Of a DNA stretch of 64,000 nucleotides, positions 16,859-25,670 are shown piece after piece. The DNA is from CAZGMC01 sp964526565 (GTDB taxonomy: Bacteria > Pseudomonadota > Alphaproteobacteria > DSM-16000 > Inquilinaceae): assembly GCA_964526565.1 (NCBI GenBank), contig CAZGMC010000008.1:1-64000 (forward strand), read 5' to 3'. Every line of letters begins with the position of its first letter. Position 1 is the stretch's first letter. The position numbers and the translations under genes are program-made. The notes below the pieces were generated by a model, which worked only from the letters and a program-made list of their open reading frames with translations, did no database searches and was not told the origin of the DNA.

Positions 16859-17548
16859 TCAGGCAATGGACGCCTTAAGTTTTTCGGCGTCGCACAGGAA
16901 CATCTGCACGGTTTCCTTGCTGTACGGGTGGACGATCATGCCGTTCAGCAGGGACGGCGTGACCGTCACGATGTGCGCGCCGGCGTGCAGCCACTCGACG
17001 ATGTTCAGCACCTCGCGCGTCGAGCCGACAATGATTTGCGCGTCGAGCTGCATCATGTCGAGCAGGCGGCGAAGCTTAATGATCTCGTCGCAGGCGTTGT
17101 AGCCCATATTGTTGACGCGGCCGCCGAACATGGACACGTAGCTGGCGCCGGCCAGGGCGGCGAGGATGCACTGCTGAGCGCTCATCATGGCGGTGACGTT
17201 CACGCGCACGCTGTGTTTCGTTTCCAGCTCGTGGATGACCTCGAGGTTCTCGGTCTCGCCCTCCGGGCCGTGGATGGTGATCTTGACGTTGATGTTGTCG
17301 GCCATCGCCGCGTATTCGAGCCCTTCGGCAATCATGCCTTCACGGTCGTTGGTCGTCACCTCAACCGACAGCGGCAGCGGCGCGATCATCCGGGCGATTT
17401 CCACGCAGCGCTGCCTGACGCCGGCCAAGCCGCCGGTCACACCGTCCTTCAGCAGGATCGTTGGATTGGTCGTCACGCCGCGGATGATGCCCATCCGGTG
17501 ATAGGTCGAGATTTCGTCAAGCTTGCCGGTATCCAGAAAAATGGCCAT
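16859..17548 (-). CDS. Transaldolase/fructose-6-phosphate aldolase family protein
   Basis: This 229-residue protein belongs to the small transaldolase (TalC/FSA) family: IFLDTG at the start, GVTTNPTILLK near residue 24, and NINVKI with the Schiff-base Lys89. The barrel continues with VNVTAMMSAQQCILAALAGASYVS and ends in a TVTPSLLNGM segment. Such enzymes transfer or release dihydroxyacetone units between sugar phosphates. The ATG at 17548 begins exactly at the family N-terminus; the longer open frame upstream is a shadow of the SIS gene. Its place between an isomerase and an aldolase suggests it builds or trims a sugar phosphate for surface glycan use. Confidence 0.88.
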   Translation of the reverse strand: MAIFLDTGKLDEISTYHRMGIIRGVTTNPTILLKDGVTGGLAGVRQRCVEIARMIAPLPLSVEVTTNDREGMIAEGLEYAAMADNINVKITIHGPEGETENLEVIHELETKHSVRVNVTAMMSAQQCILAALAGASYVSMFGGRVNNMGYNACDEIIKLRRLLDMMQLDAQIIVGSTREVLNIVEWLHAGAHIVTVTPSLLNGMIVHPYSKETVQMFLCDAEKLKASIA

Positions 17549-17574
17549 GAGATCCTCGCTACTCGGCGCAACGG

Positions 17575-18201
17575 TCAGGTCTGGGCTGCGGCGCCCTGGT
17601 CGACAGCAGTCAGGCCTTCCCACTTGTTCGACATGGTCATGACACGCGGGTCGGAGACCATGAGGTGCCAGACCACGCCCTGAAACGCCTCGGCGTGCGG
17701 CGTGATCGTATTGGGGTTGATCGGCGGAATGACCACACAGGCATCGGCCATCCGGGCCGTGTAGCCGCCGTCGCGGCCGACGACGCCGATGATTCTTGCG
17801 CCGGCCTCGCGGGCCACGTCCAGGGCATTGACGATGTTGGCGCTGACGTTGCGGACCTTGTCGCCGCCGCCGACGGAGAACACGAAGACGCCGTCGCCGG
17901 GGCCGATCCGGCTGCCTTTCAGCCACTCGGCAAACACCGTCTCCCAGCCCTCGTCATTCGTGCGGGCAGTCAGCTCGGCGACGTTGTCGACCGGAGTGTA
18001 GGCTTCGATCCCGCCGATCTTGCGGAAGTCGTTCACCGCGTGAGAGCAGTTGGCGGCGCTGCCGCCGACGCCGAGAAAGAACAGACGGCCCCCGGTCTCG
18101 CGGATCTTGAGAATGATCTGGATGATCGCCTCGATCCGGGACCGGTCGATCCGGTCGAGGATGTCCTTCGCCTCTTCGATGTACTGGTCGACATAAGACA
18201 C
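17575..18201 (-). CDS. SIS domain sugar-phosphate isomerase (GmhA-like)
   Basis: This 208-residue cytoplasmic protein has a single SIS domain: LFFLGVGGSAANCSHAVNDF near residues 40-60, FVFSVGGGDKVRNVS, and a C-terminal ITPHAEAFQGVVWH segment in the place of the GmhA catalytic Glu/His region. Phosphoheptose isomerases and related enzymes interconvert aldose and ketose phosphates. The HAEAFQ segment and the SAANCSHA loop are close to, but not the same as, canonical GmhA (usually SAADAQH), so the true substrate may differ. It lies 26 bp upstream of the transaldolase-like gene. Confidence 0.85.
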   Translation of the reverse strand: MSYVDQYIEEAKDILDRIDRSRIEAIIQIILKIRETGGRLFFLGVGGSAANCSHAVNDFRKIGGIEAYTPVDNVAELTARTNDEGWETVFAEWLKGSRIGPGDGVFVFSVGGGDKVRNVSANIVNALDVAREAGARIIGVVGRDGGYTARMADACVVIPPINPNTITPHAEAFQGVVWHLMVSDPRVMTMSNKWEGLTAVDQGAAAQT

Positions 18202-18255
18202 GGGTGATTCTCCGGCGTCGCTTGAACTGGCTGTGGGCTTTCGATGGCGCGTCGG

Positions 18256-19263
18256 TCAGGTTTTCCTGCGGACCAGCACGCGGCCGAAGGAACTGAGCAG
18301 GGCGGACTGCAGGAAGCCCTGGAACCGCTGATGATCGACGGCATCGCGCCGAGTCAGCAGGGTGCGGACGAAACGTGGCAGCGGCAGGGCCGGGTCGGCA
18401 TCCGCGGCGCGTGCCACCGCCTTCAGGTCGAAGGCGCCGGGCGTGGAGAACTCCAGGGTCTCGAAGCCGTGGCGATCCAACAGGGCCTGCAGGCCGGTCG
18501 CCGAGAACATGGTCAGCCGGTCGGGCGGCAGGATGGTGTCGGCACGATCCCACAGCACCTGGATGTCGAACCCCGACGACAGGATGCCCGTCAGAAAGCA
18601 CAGCCCACCCGGCTTCAGCGCCCGGTGGGCGGCGGCGAGCACAGCATCGGCGTCCGACGAGTGGTCGAGGACATCGAACAGGGTGATGGCGTCCAGCTCG
18701 GCCTCCAGCCCCAGGGTCTCCAGGGGCTGGGCGATGATCTCCAGGCCGTCGGCGGCGACCTCCGCGATGGGATCGATCAGCAGCCGGCGGCGGAACCGCT
18801 GCAGCCGGGCCAGATGCTCGGCGAACACCTCCAGGTGGGTGCTCACGTCGGCCATCACCGCGGCATCGGGCCGGTATTCCTGCACGCTGTCGACCAGCCA
18901 GTCGATGCGTGGCTCGATGATGCGGTGCACGCGCTGGCTGCTGGTGGCGCGGGCCAGCCGCGATTGCCAGAAGCGCTCTGCCTCGCTGTCGCGGTAAAAG
19001 GCGCGCAGCACCGCCGCCGGCGGACGGCGCGCCACCCAAAGCGTGCCGCAGGCGGAGCAGTCGGCATAGCCCAGGCCGAACCGCTCGAAGGCGGGTTCGC
19101 TGGCGGTCGATCCGCACCCCGGGCAGGCGTCGACCGTCACGTCGGCCGCGGGAACGACCAGCTCGGCGACGTCTCGCGCGACCAGGCGCTTGTACTCGGC
19201 CATCAGGTCGGCCGGCCGGATGTCCTGGGGCAGGTAATCGACGGTCTCGACGATCGTTCGCAT
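18256..19263 (-). CDS. Zinc-ribbon class I SAM-dependent methyltransferase
   Basis: This 335-residue protein has an N-terminal zinc ribbon (Cys47-x2-Cys50 and Cys69-x2-Cys72, CPGCGS and CSACGTLW). A methyltransferase fold follows in which the usual glycine-rich SAM loop is weak (AVMADVSTHLEVFAEHL), then ITLFDVLDHSSDADAVL and ALKPGGLCFLTG. This architecture resembles sugar C-methyltransferases and related type-12/23 methyltransferases of glycan loci. It starts one base after the stop of the upstream oxidoreductase, so the two are coupled. The degenerate SAM loop leaves catalytic activity uncertain. Confidence 0.82.
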   Translation of the reverse strand: MRTIVETVDYLPQDIRPADLMAEYKRLVARDVAELVVPAADVTVDACPGCGSTASEPAFERFGLGYADCSACGTLWVARRPPAAVLRAFYRDSEAERFWQSRLARATSSQRVHRIIEPRIDWLVDSVQEYRPDAAVMADVSTHLEVFAEHLARLQRFRRRLLIDPIAEVAADGLEIIAQPLETLGLEAELDAITLFDVLDHSSDADAVLAAAHRALKPGGLCFLTGILSSGFDIQVLWDRADTILPPDRLTMFSATGLQALLDRHGFETLEFSTPGAFDLKAVARAADADPALPLPRFVRTLLTRRDAVDHQRFQGFLQSALLSSFGRVLVRRKT

Positions 19264-19264
19264 G

Positions 19265-20287
19265 TCAGGCAACCTGCATGGTCGTGCGTGCGTCCCGGTA
19301 GGCGCTGTCGATGATCTCCATGACGCGCAGCGCATCGTGCGAGTTGCTGAATCGAATCGGCCGGTTCTCGCGAATGCACGACACGAACTCGTCGATCTCC
19401 ATGTCCCAGGAGAGGTCGCGGTCGAAGTGGGTGATCTCCTCCGGCGGATTGCCGACGGCGGCGGCCTCATCCTCGAACTGCCGCTTGCCCACCACGATCC
19501 TCTCCCGGCCGTAGCTGCCGCTCTTGGACAGCAGGCCCTCTACCACAAGGTAGCCCTGTTCCAGGGTAATATCAGCCCGGAACGTATGCTTCCAGAGCGT
19601 GGCCGACGAGTGCAGCATGGCGTGCACGCCGTTCGTGCCGCGCAGGATGACGAACGCGTTGTCCTCCACGGGACAGCCCCAGAAGTCATTGGACAGGAAG
19701 CACTTCACCGCCTCGAACTCGCCGCAGAGAAAGCGGAAAAGGTCGAGCATGTGGATGCCCTGGTCGAGCAGGATGCCGCCGCCGGCAACCATCGGGTCGT
19801 TGCGCCACGACTGCGGATAATTGACGCCGCCGGACTTGCCGTAAAGGCCCCGGACGTTCACCACCCTGCCCAGCCGGCCGCTGTCGATGATCGCCTTGGC
19901 CCGCATGATCGACGGGTGGTAGCGGTGATTGAACCCGAACATCAGCTTCATGCCGCTGGCGGCCTCGGCGGCGCAGATGTCGTGGATGTCCCGCAGGGTG
20001 CAGCCGGGTGGCTTTTCGCAGAATACGTGGCGGCCGGCGCGCAGGCTGCGAATCGCATATTCGGGCGCGACGTTGTTGGGTGTTGCAATGAACACGATGT
20101 CGAGGTCCGCCGCGAGCAGCGCTTCGGTATCGGCAAACCCCTCGCATCCCATGACCCTGGCGCGTTTCCTGTCATCGGGTTCGGCCACACCGGCCAGGAC
20201 GATGTCGTCGCGCGCATCGATGACGCGCTTGCGGATCTCACCCATGTAACCGAAGCCAATAATCCCGCACTTGAGCGGCTCTGCCAT
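19265..20287 (-). CDS. Gfo/Idh/MocA family oxidoreductase
   Basis: This 340-residue NAD(P)-dependent sugar dehydrogenase family protein has a Rossmann domain at the N-terminus (CGIIGFGYMGEIRKR), VFIATPNNVAPEYA, and the family signature CEKPPGC with the catalytic Lys at about residue 92. A substrate domain follows with LDQGIHMLDLFRFL. The ATG at 20287 matches the expected N-terminus. Members oxidise or reduce sugars and nucleotide sugars such as UDP-GlcNAc derivatives. It is the first gene of the minus-strand run ending at the SDR gene, so its promoter should lie in the 128-bp gap to its right. Confidence 0.9.
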   Translation of the reverse strand: MAEPLKCGIIGFGYMGEIRKRVIDARDDIVLAGVAEPDDRKRARVMGCEGFADTEALLAADLDIVFIATPNNVAPEYAIRSLRAGRHVFCEKPPGCTLRDIHDICAAEAASGMKLMFGFNHRYHPSIMRAKAIIDSGRLGRVVNVRGLYGKSGGVNYPQSWRNDPMVAGGGILLDQGIHMLDLFRFLCGEFEAVKCFLSNDFWGCPVEDNAFVILRGTNGVHAMLHSSATLWKHTFRADITLEQGYLVVEGLLSKSGSYGRERIVVGKRQFEDEAAAVGNPPEEITHFDRDLSWDMEIDEFVSCIRENRPIRFSNSHDALRVMEIIDSAYRDARTTMQVA

Positions 20288-20356
20288 GCCGTGCCTTTTC
20301 GATGGGGTCCGCCGGCGGCCGGTTGCATCCAAAACGCCGGCCAACAGGTCTTGAAT

Positions 20357-20376
20357 GCGAACCGCAATCTGTTCGC
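20357..20376 (-). terminator. Possible hairpin terminator between minus-strand operons
   Basis: GCGAAC (20357-20362) pairs with GTTCGC (20371-20376) across an eight-base loop, in the gap after the GNAT gene and before the oxidoreductase gene. No T tract follows, so this is only a weak candidate for separating the two operons. Confidence 0.25.
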
Positions 20377-20415
20377 GTGATCCTACAGGGTCAAGGCGGA
20401 AGTTGCCCGCGCCGA

Positions 20416-20997
20416 TCAGTCCTTGTCCAATGTGGACTTGATGGCACCGGCCAGCGCCAGCACCCAGCGTTCGACCCGCTTGCCCTTCGGGCGAACCAGC
20501 GACTCTGTCGGCACAAAGCCGGCCTTGGCGAAGGCGCGGCGGGAGCCGGCATTGGTCGGCTCGATGCCGGCGCGCAGCCGGACGAGCCTCAGGTCGTCGC
20601 GGGCGCAGGCCGCCACCAGGGCAAGCGCCGTGCTGCCCACGTCGCGGCCCCAGACGCTACGGTCGAACAGGGCGATGCCGACCCAGGCCTCGCCCCCGTG
20701 CTGGGCCGTAACGTCATGCAGGCGCAGCGTGCCGCGCAGCACGCCGTCAACAAAGATCCCGAACAGGACCGCCGCCGGATCCTCGCGGTTGGCCCGTACG
20801 AACGCCGTGACCGTCTCCATCGTCTGCCGCTGGCGCTGCGCCGCCTCGACGAAGCGGGCGACGTCTGGATGGTTCAGCCCGTCCGGATAGGCGGGGAGCA
20901 CATCGGCTTCATCGAGCGGGCGCAGGATGATGGTACCGCGGCGCAGGTTCGTCCGCTCGCGCTTCAGCGCGGCGAGCGCCGCGTACGGGTCCGTCAT
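20416..20997 (-). CDS. GNAT N-acetyltransferase, PseH candidate
   Basis: This 193-residue GNAT-fold protein starts the core at about residue 20 (IILRPLDEADVLPAY) and carries the acetyl-CoA pyrophosphate loop region RSVWGRDVGSTALALV, then LRLVRLRAGIEPTNAGSRRAFAKAGF typical of RimJ/RimL-like acetyltransferases. In pseudaminic acid synthesis PseH acetylates the 4-amino group of the UDP-linked altrosamine. Its position overlapping pseI by ATGA (20994-20997) makes that role likely here. The ATG at 20997 is preferred over 21012 because of this overlap. Confidence 0.8.
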   Translation of the reverse strand: MTDPYAALAALKRERTNLRRGTIILRPLDEADVLPAYPDGLNHPDVARFVEAAQRQRQTMETVTAFVRANREDPAAVLFGIFVDGVLRGTLRLHDVTAQHGGEAWVGIALFDRSVWGRDVGSTALALVAACARDDLRLVRLRAGIEPTNAGSRRAFAKAGFVPTESLVRPKGKRVERWVLALAGAIKSTLDKD

Positions 20998-22088
20998 CCC
21001 ACCATGTCCCACGCCAGCGGTTCGCCGCGCTTCAGCGCGCGCACGGCGGGGCGGCCCAGGATCTCCTCGTAGTGCTTCGGCTTGAGGCCCAGGCCCGGGC
21101 GGATCGACCGCACGATGTCCGGCGTCAGGGGCGTCCCGGCCGGCACGTCGGCGATGACATAGAGAGACCGGCGGAAGACGCGGCTGCCGTCCTCCGCCTC
21201 GGGGCGGGCGGGTCGGGCATCGCCGAGCGCCAGATGGGCCTGTTTGAGCGCCACGGCCAGGGCAGCCAGCTCCTCCTTATCCAGCGAGAAGACGCTGTCC
21301 ACGCCGCCGTCGGCGCGCGCCAGGGTAAAGTGCTTTTCGATCGCCACGGCGCCCAGCGCGGCGGCGGCGATCGGCACGGCGATCCCCAAGGTGTGGTCGG
21401 ACAGGCCGGCAAGGGTGCCGAACCGCGCGGCGAGGGCCGGAATGCGCCGCAGGTTGGCGTCCGCGGCCGGGGCCGGATAGCTGCTGACGCAGTGCAGCAG
21501 GATCAGGTCGTCGCAGCCGGCGCCGCGCGCTGCCGCGACGGCCTCGCCGATTTCCTCCTCGCTGGCCAGGCCCGTCGACAGGATCACCGGCTTGCCGGTG
21601 GCGGCCACTCGCCTGATCAGCGGGAGGTCGACGATCTCGAACGAGGCGATCTTGTAGGCCGGCGCGCCGAGGCTCTCGAGCAGGTCCACCGCCGTCGGGT
21701 CGAAGGGCGAGGAGAACACCGTGATGCCCAGCTCGCGCCCGCGGGTGAACAGCGGTGCGTGCCATTCCCAGGGGGTATGTGCCTCGTCGTACAGCTCGTA
21801 CAGCCGCCGGCCATCCCACAGCCCGCCGTGAACGATGAACTCCGGCCGGTCGCAGTCGATGGTGATGGTGTCGGCGCGGTAGGTCTGCAGCTTGACCGCA
21901 TCGGCCCCGGCCGCCGCCGCCGCCTCGACCAGCGCCAGCGCCCGGTTCAGGTCGCCGTTGTGGTTGCCCGACATCTCGGCGATCAGATAAGGCGGCTGGT
22001 CCGGACCGATCGGCCGGCCGTCGATGGCGAGGCTGGGGGTAGCGGGGCCGGTGACGGCAGTGTGCGGGGGCGTCGCTTTTTTGGGCAT
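20994..22088 (-). CDS. pseI: Pseudaminic acid synthase (PseI/NeuB family)
   Basis: This 364-residue enzyme condenses a 6-deoxy hexosamine derivative with phosphoenolpyruvate to give a nonulosonic acid. The NeuB barrel spans about residues 30-285 (YLIAEMSGNHNGDLNRAL, ADAVKLQTY, LSTGLASEEEI, GLSDHTLGIAVP, AIEKHFTL). A C-terminal SAF/antifreeze-like domain (about 305-360) contains RSLYVIADVPAGTPLT. The ISxSGNHNG-like motif and the order next to pseG favour the pseudaminic over the sialic branch. The ATG at 22088 is preceded by an eleven-base gap to pseG; the longer open frame is a shadow of pseG. Confidence 0.92.
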   Translation of the reverse strand: MPKKATPPHTAVTGPATPSLAIDGRPIGPDQPPYLIAEMSGNHNGDLNRALALVEAAAAAGADAVKLQTYRADTITIDCDRPEFIVHGGLWDGRRLYELYDEAHTPWEWHAPLFTRGRELGITVFSSPFDPTAVDLLESLGAPAYKIASFEIVDLPLIRRVAATGKPVILSTGLASEEEIGEAVAAARGAGCDDLILLHCVSSYPAPAADANLRRIPALAARFGTLAGLSDHTLGIAVPIAAAALGAVAIEKHFTLARADGGVDSVFSLDKEELAALAVALKQAHLALGDARPARPEAEDGSRVFRRSLYVIADVPAGTPLTPDIVRSIRPGLGLKPKHYEEILGRPAVRALKRGEPLAWDMVG

Positions 22089-22099
22089 GTGCGGCTCGC

Positions 22100-23038
22100 T
22101 CACGACGTCGTGCGCCGGTGCCGGATTGCGGCCTTGATGGCTTCGGCCACTCGGATGGCGCCCAGGCCGTCCAGCTCTGCCACGGCGACACTCTCCGCGC
22201 CTGAATAGCATTCCGCGGCGGCCCGTGCCATCGCCACGGGCTCCGGCCGATCGAAGGCGGGCAGGCCGCGGCGGCGCAGATAGGCGATATTGAGGCGCTG
22301 GTTGTCGGCAATGGCGCAGGCCACGGGCCGACGCCCGGCGACGAGCGATTCCAGCAGCGAGAAGCCGGCGGCCCCGGCATAAATGCGCGTGGTGGCCATC
22401 GCCTCCTCCAGCGGACGTGCCACGCGCAACTCCGCGCCGAGCGACTCCAGTGCCCGACAGGGCTCGGGCGCGGCCCGCATCAGCGCGACCAGAATCGGCA
22501 CGTTGGGCAGTAGCGCCCGCAGGGCGGCGACCAGCTGTCGGGAATGGTGTCCGTCGTCGGTGGCGCCAAAGTTGACGAGAATTGCCTCGCCTGGGCGGCC
22601 GCGCAGGTCGCGGAAGGCTTGGCCGACCATGGCATAGCGCGGTCCGGCCAGAACCGTCCCGGCTTGGTAGGCGCTGTAGTCGCAGAGGTCGCCGTAGGCG
22701 TTGTGGTTGATGACAAGGTCGGCGGCCACCGGCCGCTCGGCCAGATCGTCCATGACGGCGAGCACTGGGCCGCCGGGCGTCAGCAGGTCCAGCGCCACCT
22801 GGTAGCTGTCCACGAGCAGGGCATCCGCACCTGCCGTCGGCAGGTCGGTCGGCTGCCACAGGAAGGTCTCGGTGACGGCAGGTGGCAGCGGCATGCCGAT
22901 GTCGGGATCGCTCAGCCCGAAGCGGCAGGATACACCAAGGCTCGCCAGTGCCTCGGCCAGCACCAGTTGGCGGCGAAGGTGCCCGAGACCGGCCCCGGCC
23001 CCGCAGTCGACCAGGTGGGTGACGCGGTCGGCGTTCAC
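22100..23038 (-). CDS. pseG: UDP-sugar hydrolase PseG (UDP-2,4-diacetamido-2,4,6-trideoxy-altropyranose hydrolase)
   Basis: This 312-residue GT-B-fold hydrolase removes UDP from the diacetamido trideoxy sugar before the PseI step. The N-terminal GLGHLRRQLVLAEAL holds His20, equivalent to the catalytic His of characterised PseG. Later motifs are VMDDLAERPVAADLVINHN, ILVNFGATDDGHHS and IYAGAAGFSLLESLVAGRRPV (the donor-binding segment). Length is slightly above the usual 270-300. Its ATG overlaps the stop of the upstream ATP-grasp gene, tying nonulosonate synthesis to that unusual neighbour. Confidence 0.88.
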   Translation of the reverse strand: MNADRVTHLVDCGAGAGLGHLRRQLVLAEALASLGVSCRFGLSDPDIGMPLPPAVTETFLWQPTDLPTAGADALLVDSYQVALDLLTPGGPVLAVMDDLAERPVAADLVINHNAYGDLCDYSAYQAGTVLAGPRYAMVGQAFRDLRGRPGEAILVNFGATDDGHHSRQLVAALRALLPNVPILVALMRAAPEPCRALESLGAELRVARPLEEAMATTRIYAGAAGFSLLESLVAGRRPVACAIADNQRLNIAYLRRRGLPAFDRPEPVAMARAAAECYSGAESVAVAELDGLGAIRVAEAIKAAIRHRRTTS

Positions 23039-23985
23039 GGCGGCACCACGAGCTCGCTGAAGCGGCGGAACACGCGCAGGCCGGCGGGCGGGTCGAACCG
23101 CTCCGGCACCGGACGGCCCAGGTGCGCCTCGATCAGCCAGACAAGATCCTGGAACCCGGCGCGGTGGCGCAGCATGACGGTGCTGGAGATGCGAGGGTTG
23201 ATCTCGAAGACGCGCGGGCCCTTCGGCGTCAGGCGCAGCTGCACGTTCATCGCGACATAGTCGGGCAGCGCCGCATCGATGGCGGTCAGAAGGGCATCGA
23301 TCTCCTGGTGCCGCTCAATGCGGATCTCGGCGCTGAGCCCGCCGAGCAGCTTGCGCCGCATGGCAACGAACAGGGGCCAGCCGGCCGGGCGGACCAGGGC
23401 ACAGGTGAATTCCGCGTCGTCGGGCTCGAGCAGCTCCTGGGCGATCGCTGCCGCCCCGAGGACCTGGCGTGCCGCAGTGAGCTGCTCGGGGCTGCGGACC
23501 ACCAGAATTCGGCGGGATCCCGAGCTGCGTATCGGTTTGGCGACCAGCGGCAGGTCGCCCGGCCTCGCATCGCTCAGCATGCAGGTGCACGGTGCCGGCA
23601 GTCCGGCGGCGTTGAGCCAGCGGACCGTCTCCAGCTTGTTGAGGAAGGGCAACAGCGCTTCAGGCGGGTTCATCAGCAACGGCAGGTCGGCGGCGGGGCC
23701 CGGCTCAGTCGCCAGGCGTCGCTGCTCATGCTCGTTGGTCGGGATCACCAGTTCGGCCCCGCAGCGACTGGCCAGATCGGTCAAGGCCGCCGGATAATCG
23801 CGTTCTCGGGCCGGCGGGAGACGGTGCATCTCGGGGAAGACCGCGCGGCCCGGCCAGAGATCGCCGGCATCGGCACCGACCAGACGCGTGTCGGGATAAC
23901 GCTCGGCGAGAATGCGGCCGATCGCATCGGCGATGTCGCCGCTCGCGCCGGTGACCAGGACACAGCCGCAGCCGGACGTATCCAT
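23035..23985 (-). CDS. ATP-grasp family protein in the nonulosonate operon
   Basis: This 316-residue protein has a Rossmann-like preATP-grasp domain at its N-terminus (VLVTGASGDIADAIG) and an ATP-grasp domain from about residue 105: LNKLETVRWLNAAGLPAPC, LPLVAKPIRSSGSRRI, the FTCALVRP segment and the metal-binding RVFEINPRISST. It resembles the carbamoyl-phosphate-synthase-large-chain-like proteins of capsule loci, which join a carboxylate to an amine or similar nucleophile using ATP. The substrate is unknown. ATGA overlap with pseG suggests it acts on the same sugar or its amino substituent. Confidence 0.85.
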   Translation of the reverse strand: MDTSGCGCVLVTGASGDIADAIGRILAERYPDTRLVGADAGDLWPGRAVFPEMHRLPPARERDYPAALTDLASRCGAELVIPTNEHEQRRLATEPGPAADLPLLMNPPEALLPFLNKLETVRWLNAAGLPAPCTCMLSDARPGDLPLVAKPIRSSGSRRILVVRSPEQLTAARQVLGAAAIAQELLEPDDAEFTCALVRPAGWPLFVAMRRKLLGGLSAEIRIERHQEIDALLTAIDAALPDYVAMNVQLRLTPKGPRVFEINPRISSTVMLRHRAGFQDLVWLIEAHLGRPVPERFDPPAGLRVFRRFSELVVPP

Positions 23986-23991
23986 CGTGCC

Positions 23992-24699
23992 TCAGCTCCG
24001 CGTCAGGACGCCGGCCAGGTACGGCAGATCGGGGTCGCGGCGGGCGCACTCGGCCAGCAGCGGCGCCATGTCGTAGGCCTCGACCCGCGGCACGATCGCG
24101 CCGCTTTCCGTATCCCACAGCGCCCAGTGGGCGCCCGGCACCCGGTTGCGCGGCTGGCCAACCGAGCCTGGATTGACAATCCGCAGATCGTTCGGGCTGC
24201 CGCGCAGCACGCGCTGGTGGGGGTAGTGCGTGTGCCCGTGGACCGCCAAGGCGACGCCGTCGACCCGGAAGGCGTCGAAGGCGGCATCAGGCGCGTCGGG
24301 ATAGACGTAGCACTCGGTGGACTCGGGCGTGCCATGGCAGAGCAGGATGCACATGCCCTCGATCTCGATCAGGCGGCTGGCCGGCAGGGCGGCCAGCATC
24401 TCGAGTCGGTCGGTGGGCAGCGCTGCGGCGGCGACCGCCAGACCCGACCCGTACCGGCGGCGGATCTCCGACTGTCCATGCCCGATGCGCCAGGCCGCGA
24501 GCATGTCCTCGTGGTTGCCACGGACGCCCGCCCAGTCAAAACGGTCGAGCTCGGCCAGGACCTCATCCGGGGCGTAGTAGTAGCCGACCAGATCACCTGC
24601 CACCAGCAGCCGGGACACCCCGGCCGCCGCCGCCGCCGTCAGGCAGGCGCGCAGGGCATGGGCGTTGGCGTGGATGTCGGCCAGCAGCGCGATTTTCAC
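23992..24699 (-). CDS. Metallophosphoesterase (YfcE/MJ0936-like)
   Basis: This 235-residue calcineurin-like phosphoesterase shows the complete metal-site set: LLADIHAN near residue 6, VAGDLVGYY, VRGNHEDM, LCHGTPES and HGHTHYP, then VNPGSVGQPRN. It probably hydrolyses a phosphomonoester or diester. The GTG at 24699 has a GAGGA site just upstream; an ATG at 24723 is the alternative. It lies six bases upstream of the ATP-grasp gene, so a dephosphorylation within the same pathway is plausible. Otherwise nothing in the sequence defines its substrate. Confidence 0.88.
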   Translation of the reverse strand: MKIALLADIHANAHALRACLTAAAAAGVSRLLVAGDLVGYYYAPDEVLAELDRFDWAGVRGNHEDMLAAWRIGHGQSEIRRRYGSGLAVAAAALPTDRLEMLAALPASRLIEIEGMCILLCHGTPESTECYVYPDAPDAAFDAFRVDGVALAVHGHTHYPHQRVLRGSPNDLRIVNPGSVGQPRNRVPGAHWALWDTESGAIVPRVEAYDMAPLLAECARRDPDLPYLAGVLTRS

Positions 24700-24762
24700 G
24701 CAATCCTCACCAGGTTCCGGCATTGCCCGCGGCCGCTGTCCTTCGGGGCGCGGCGTTCGGGC

Positions 24763-25668
24763 TCAGCGGGCCGGCCGGCGCGCCACCGCGGCAATGGCGC
24801 GCCCCATCCCAACGGCGGCGAGCGCTCGGGAGACGGCGTGGTACGGCGCCATGCCCGCTTCCGCCATCAGGAGGTCGAGGGTCACCCGGGCCCGATGTGC
24901 CGCCTTGCCCTTCGAAGAATCCATCACGTAGTTGCTGTCGGGATGATAGAGGAACCAGTCGATCGGGAAATCGGCGAAGAGATCGCAGACTTCAAATTCT
25001 TGGCTCTCGCACAGCGTGCGCAGGCTCGTGGCCGTGAAGTAGTGCAAATGCTGCGGTGGGCCGAACCAGAACGGCCGGTCGATCAGCCCCCGCTCCAGGG
25101 CTATGGCCTGCAGCCGGCTGTAGTCGTTCGGCACCTTGATGACCGCCGCCCCGCCCGGCTGGAGCAGCCCGGCGATGCCCTGCAGCAGCGCGACCGGGTC
25201 GATCACGTGCTCCAGCACGTTCTGCAACACCACCGCGTCATACCGGGACCCGCTGCCAATCATTACGTCCAGCAGGTCGTAGGCGTCGCCCGTCCGGATC
25301 AGCGGCGCCATGTCGGGGTTAAAGGCCTCGACGCCGTAGGCGCTGAAGTCAATGCCCTCGACCGAGAAGCCCGCGTCCTGGGCCGCCTTCAGGAAAAAGC
25401 CCTCACCGACGCCGATCTCCAGCAGGCGCTGCCCCGGACCCGGCAGTTCCGCATCGGCGAGCGCGAAAAGGATCTGCTGCGAGCGCAGGTCGATATGCGC
25501 CCGCTCCTCGGCATCGTAGGCGACCTGATAGGTGCTCGACGGGCGGTCCTGATAGTAGACCTCGGCATAGTAGACGCGCAATTCCTCCGGGGTCGGCAGG
25601 GGCGTCACCGAGTACCAGCCCTCTGGCCGGCGTTCGAGGCCGTACTGGCGATCCTTCAACACGGTCAT
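24763..25668 (-). CDS. Class I SAM-dependent methyltransferase
   Basis: This 301-residue protein has a clear SAM-binding loop LLEIGVGEGFFLKAAQDAGF near residues 81-100, an acidic post-loop GIDFSAYG, VVLQNVLEHVIDPVALL and LLQPGGAAVIKVPND. It belongs to the methyltransferase type 11/23 group common in polysaccharide loci. The C-terminal part may contribute acceptor binding. It starts two bases after the aminotransferase stop, so it is part of the nonulosonate operon. It could O- or N-methylate a sugar or the amino substituent; sequence alone does not tell. Confidence 0.87.
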   Translation of the reverse strand: MTVLKDRQYGLERRPEGWYSVTPLPTPEELRVYYAEVYYQDRPSSTYQVAYDAEERAHIDLRSQQILFALADAELPGPGQRLLEIGVGEGFFLKAAQDAGFSVEGIDFSAYGVEAFNPDMAPLIRTGDAYDLLDVMIGSGSRYDAVVLQNVLEHVIDPVALLQGIAGLLQPGGAAVIKVPNDYSRLQAIALERGLIDRPFWFGPPQHLHYFTATSLRTLCESQEFEVCDLFADFPIDWFLYHPDSNYVMDSSKGKAAHRARVTLDLLMAEAGMAPYHAVSRALAAVGMGRAIAAVARRPAR

Positions 25669-25670
25669 GC

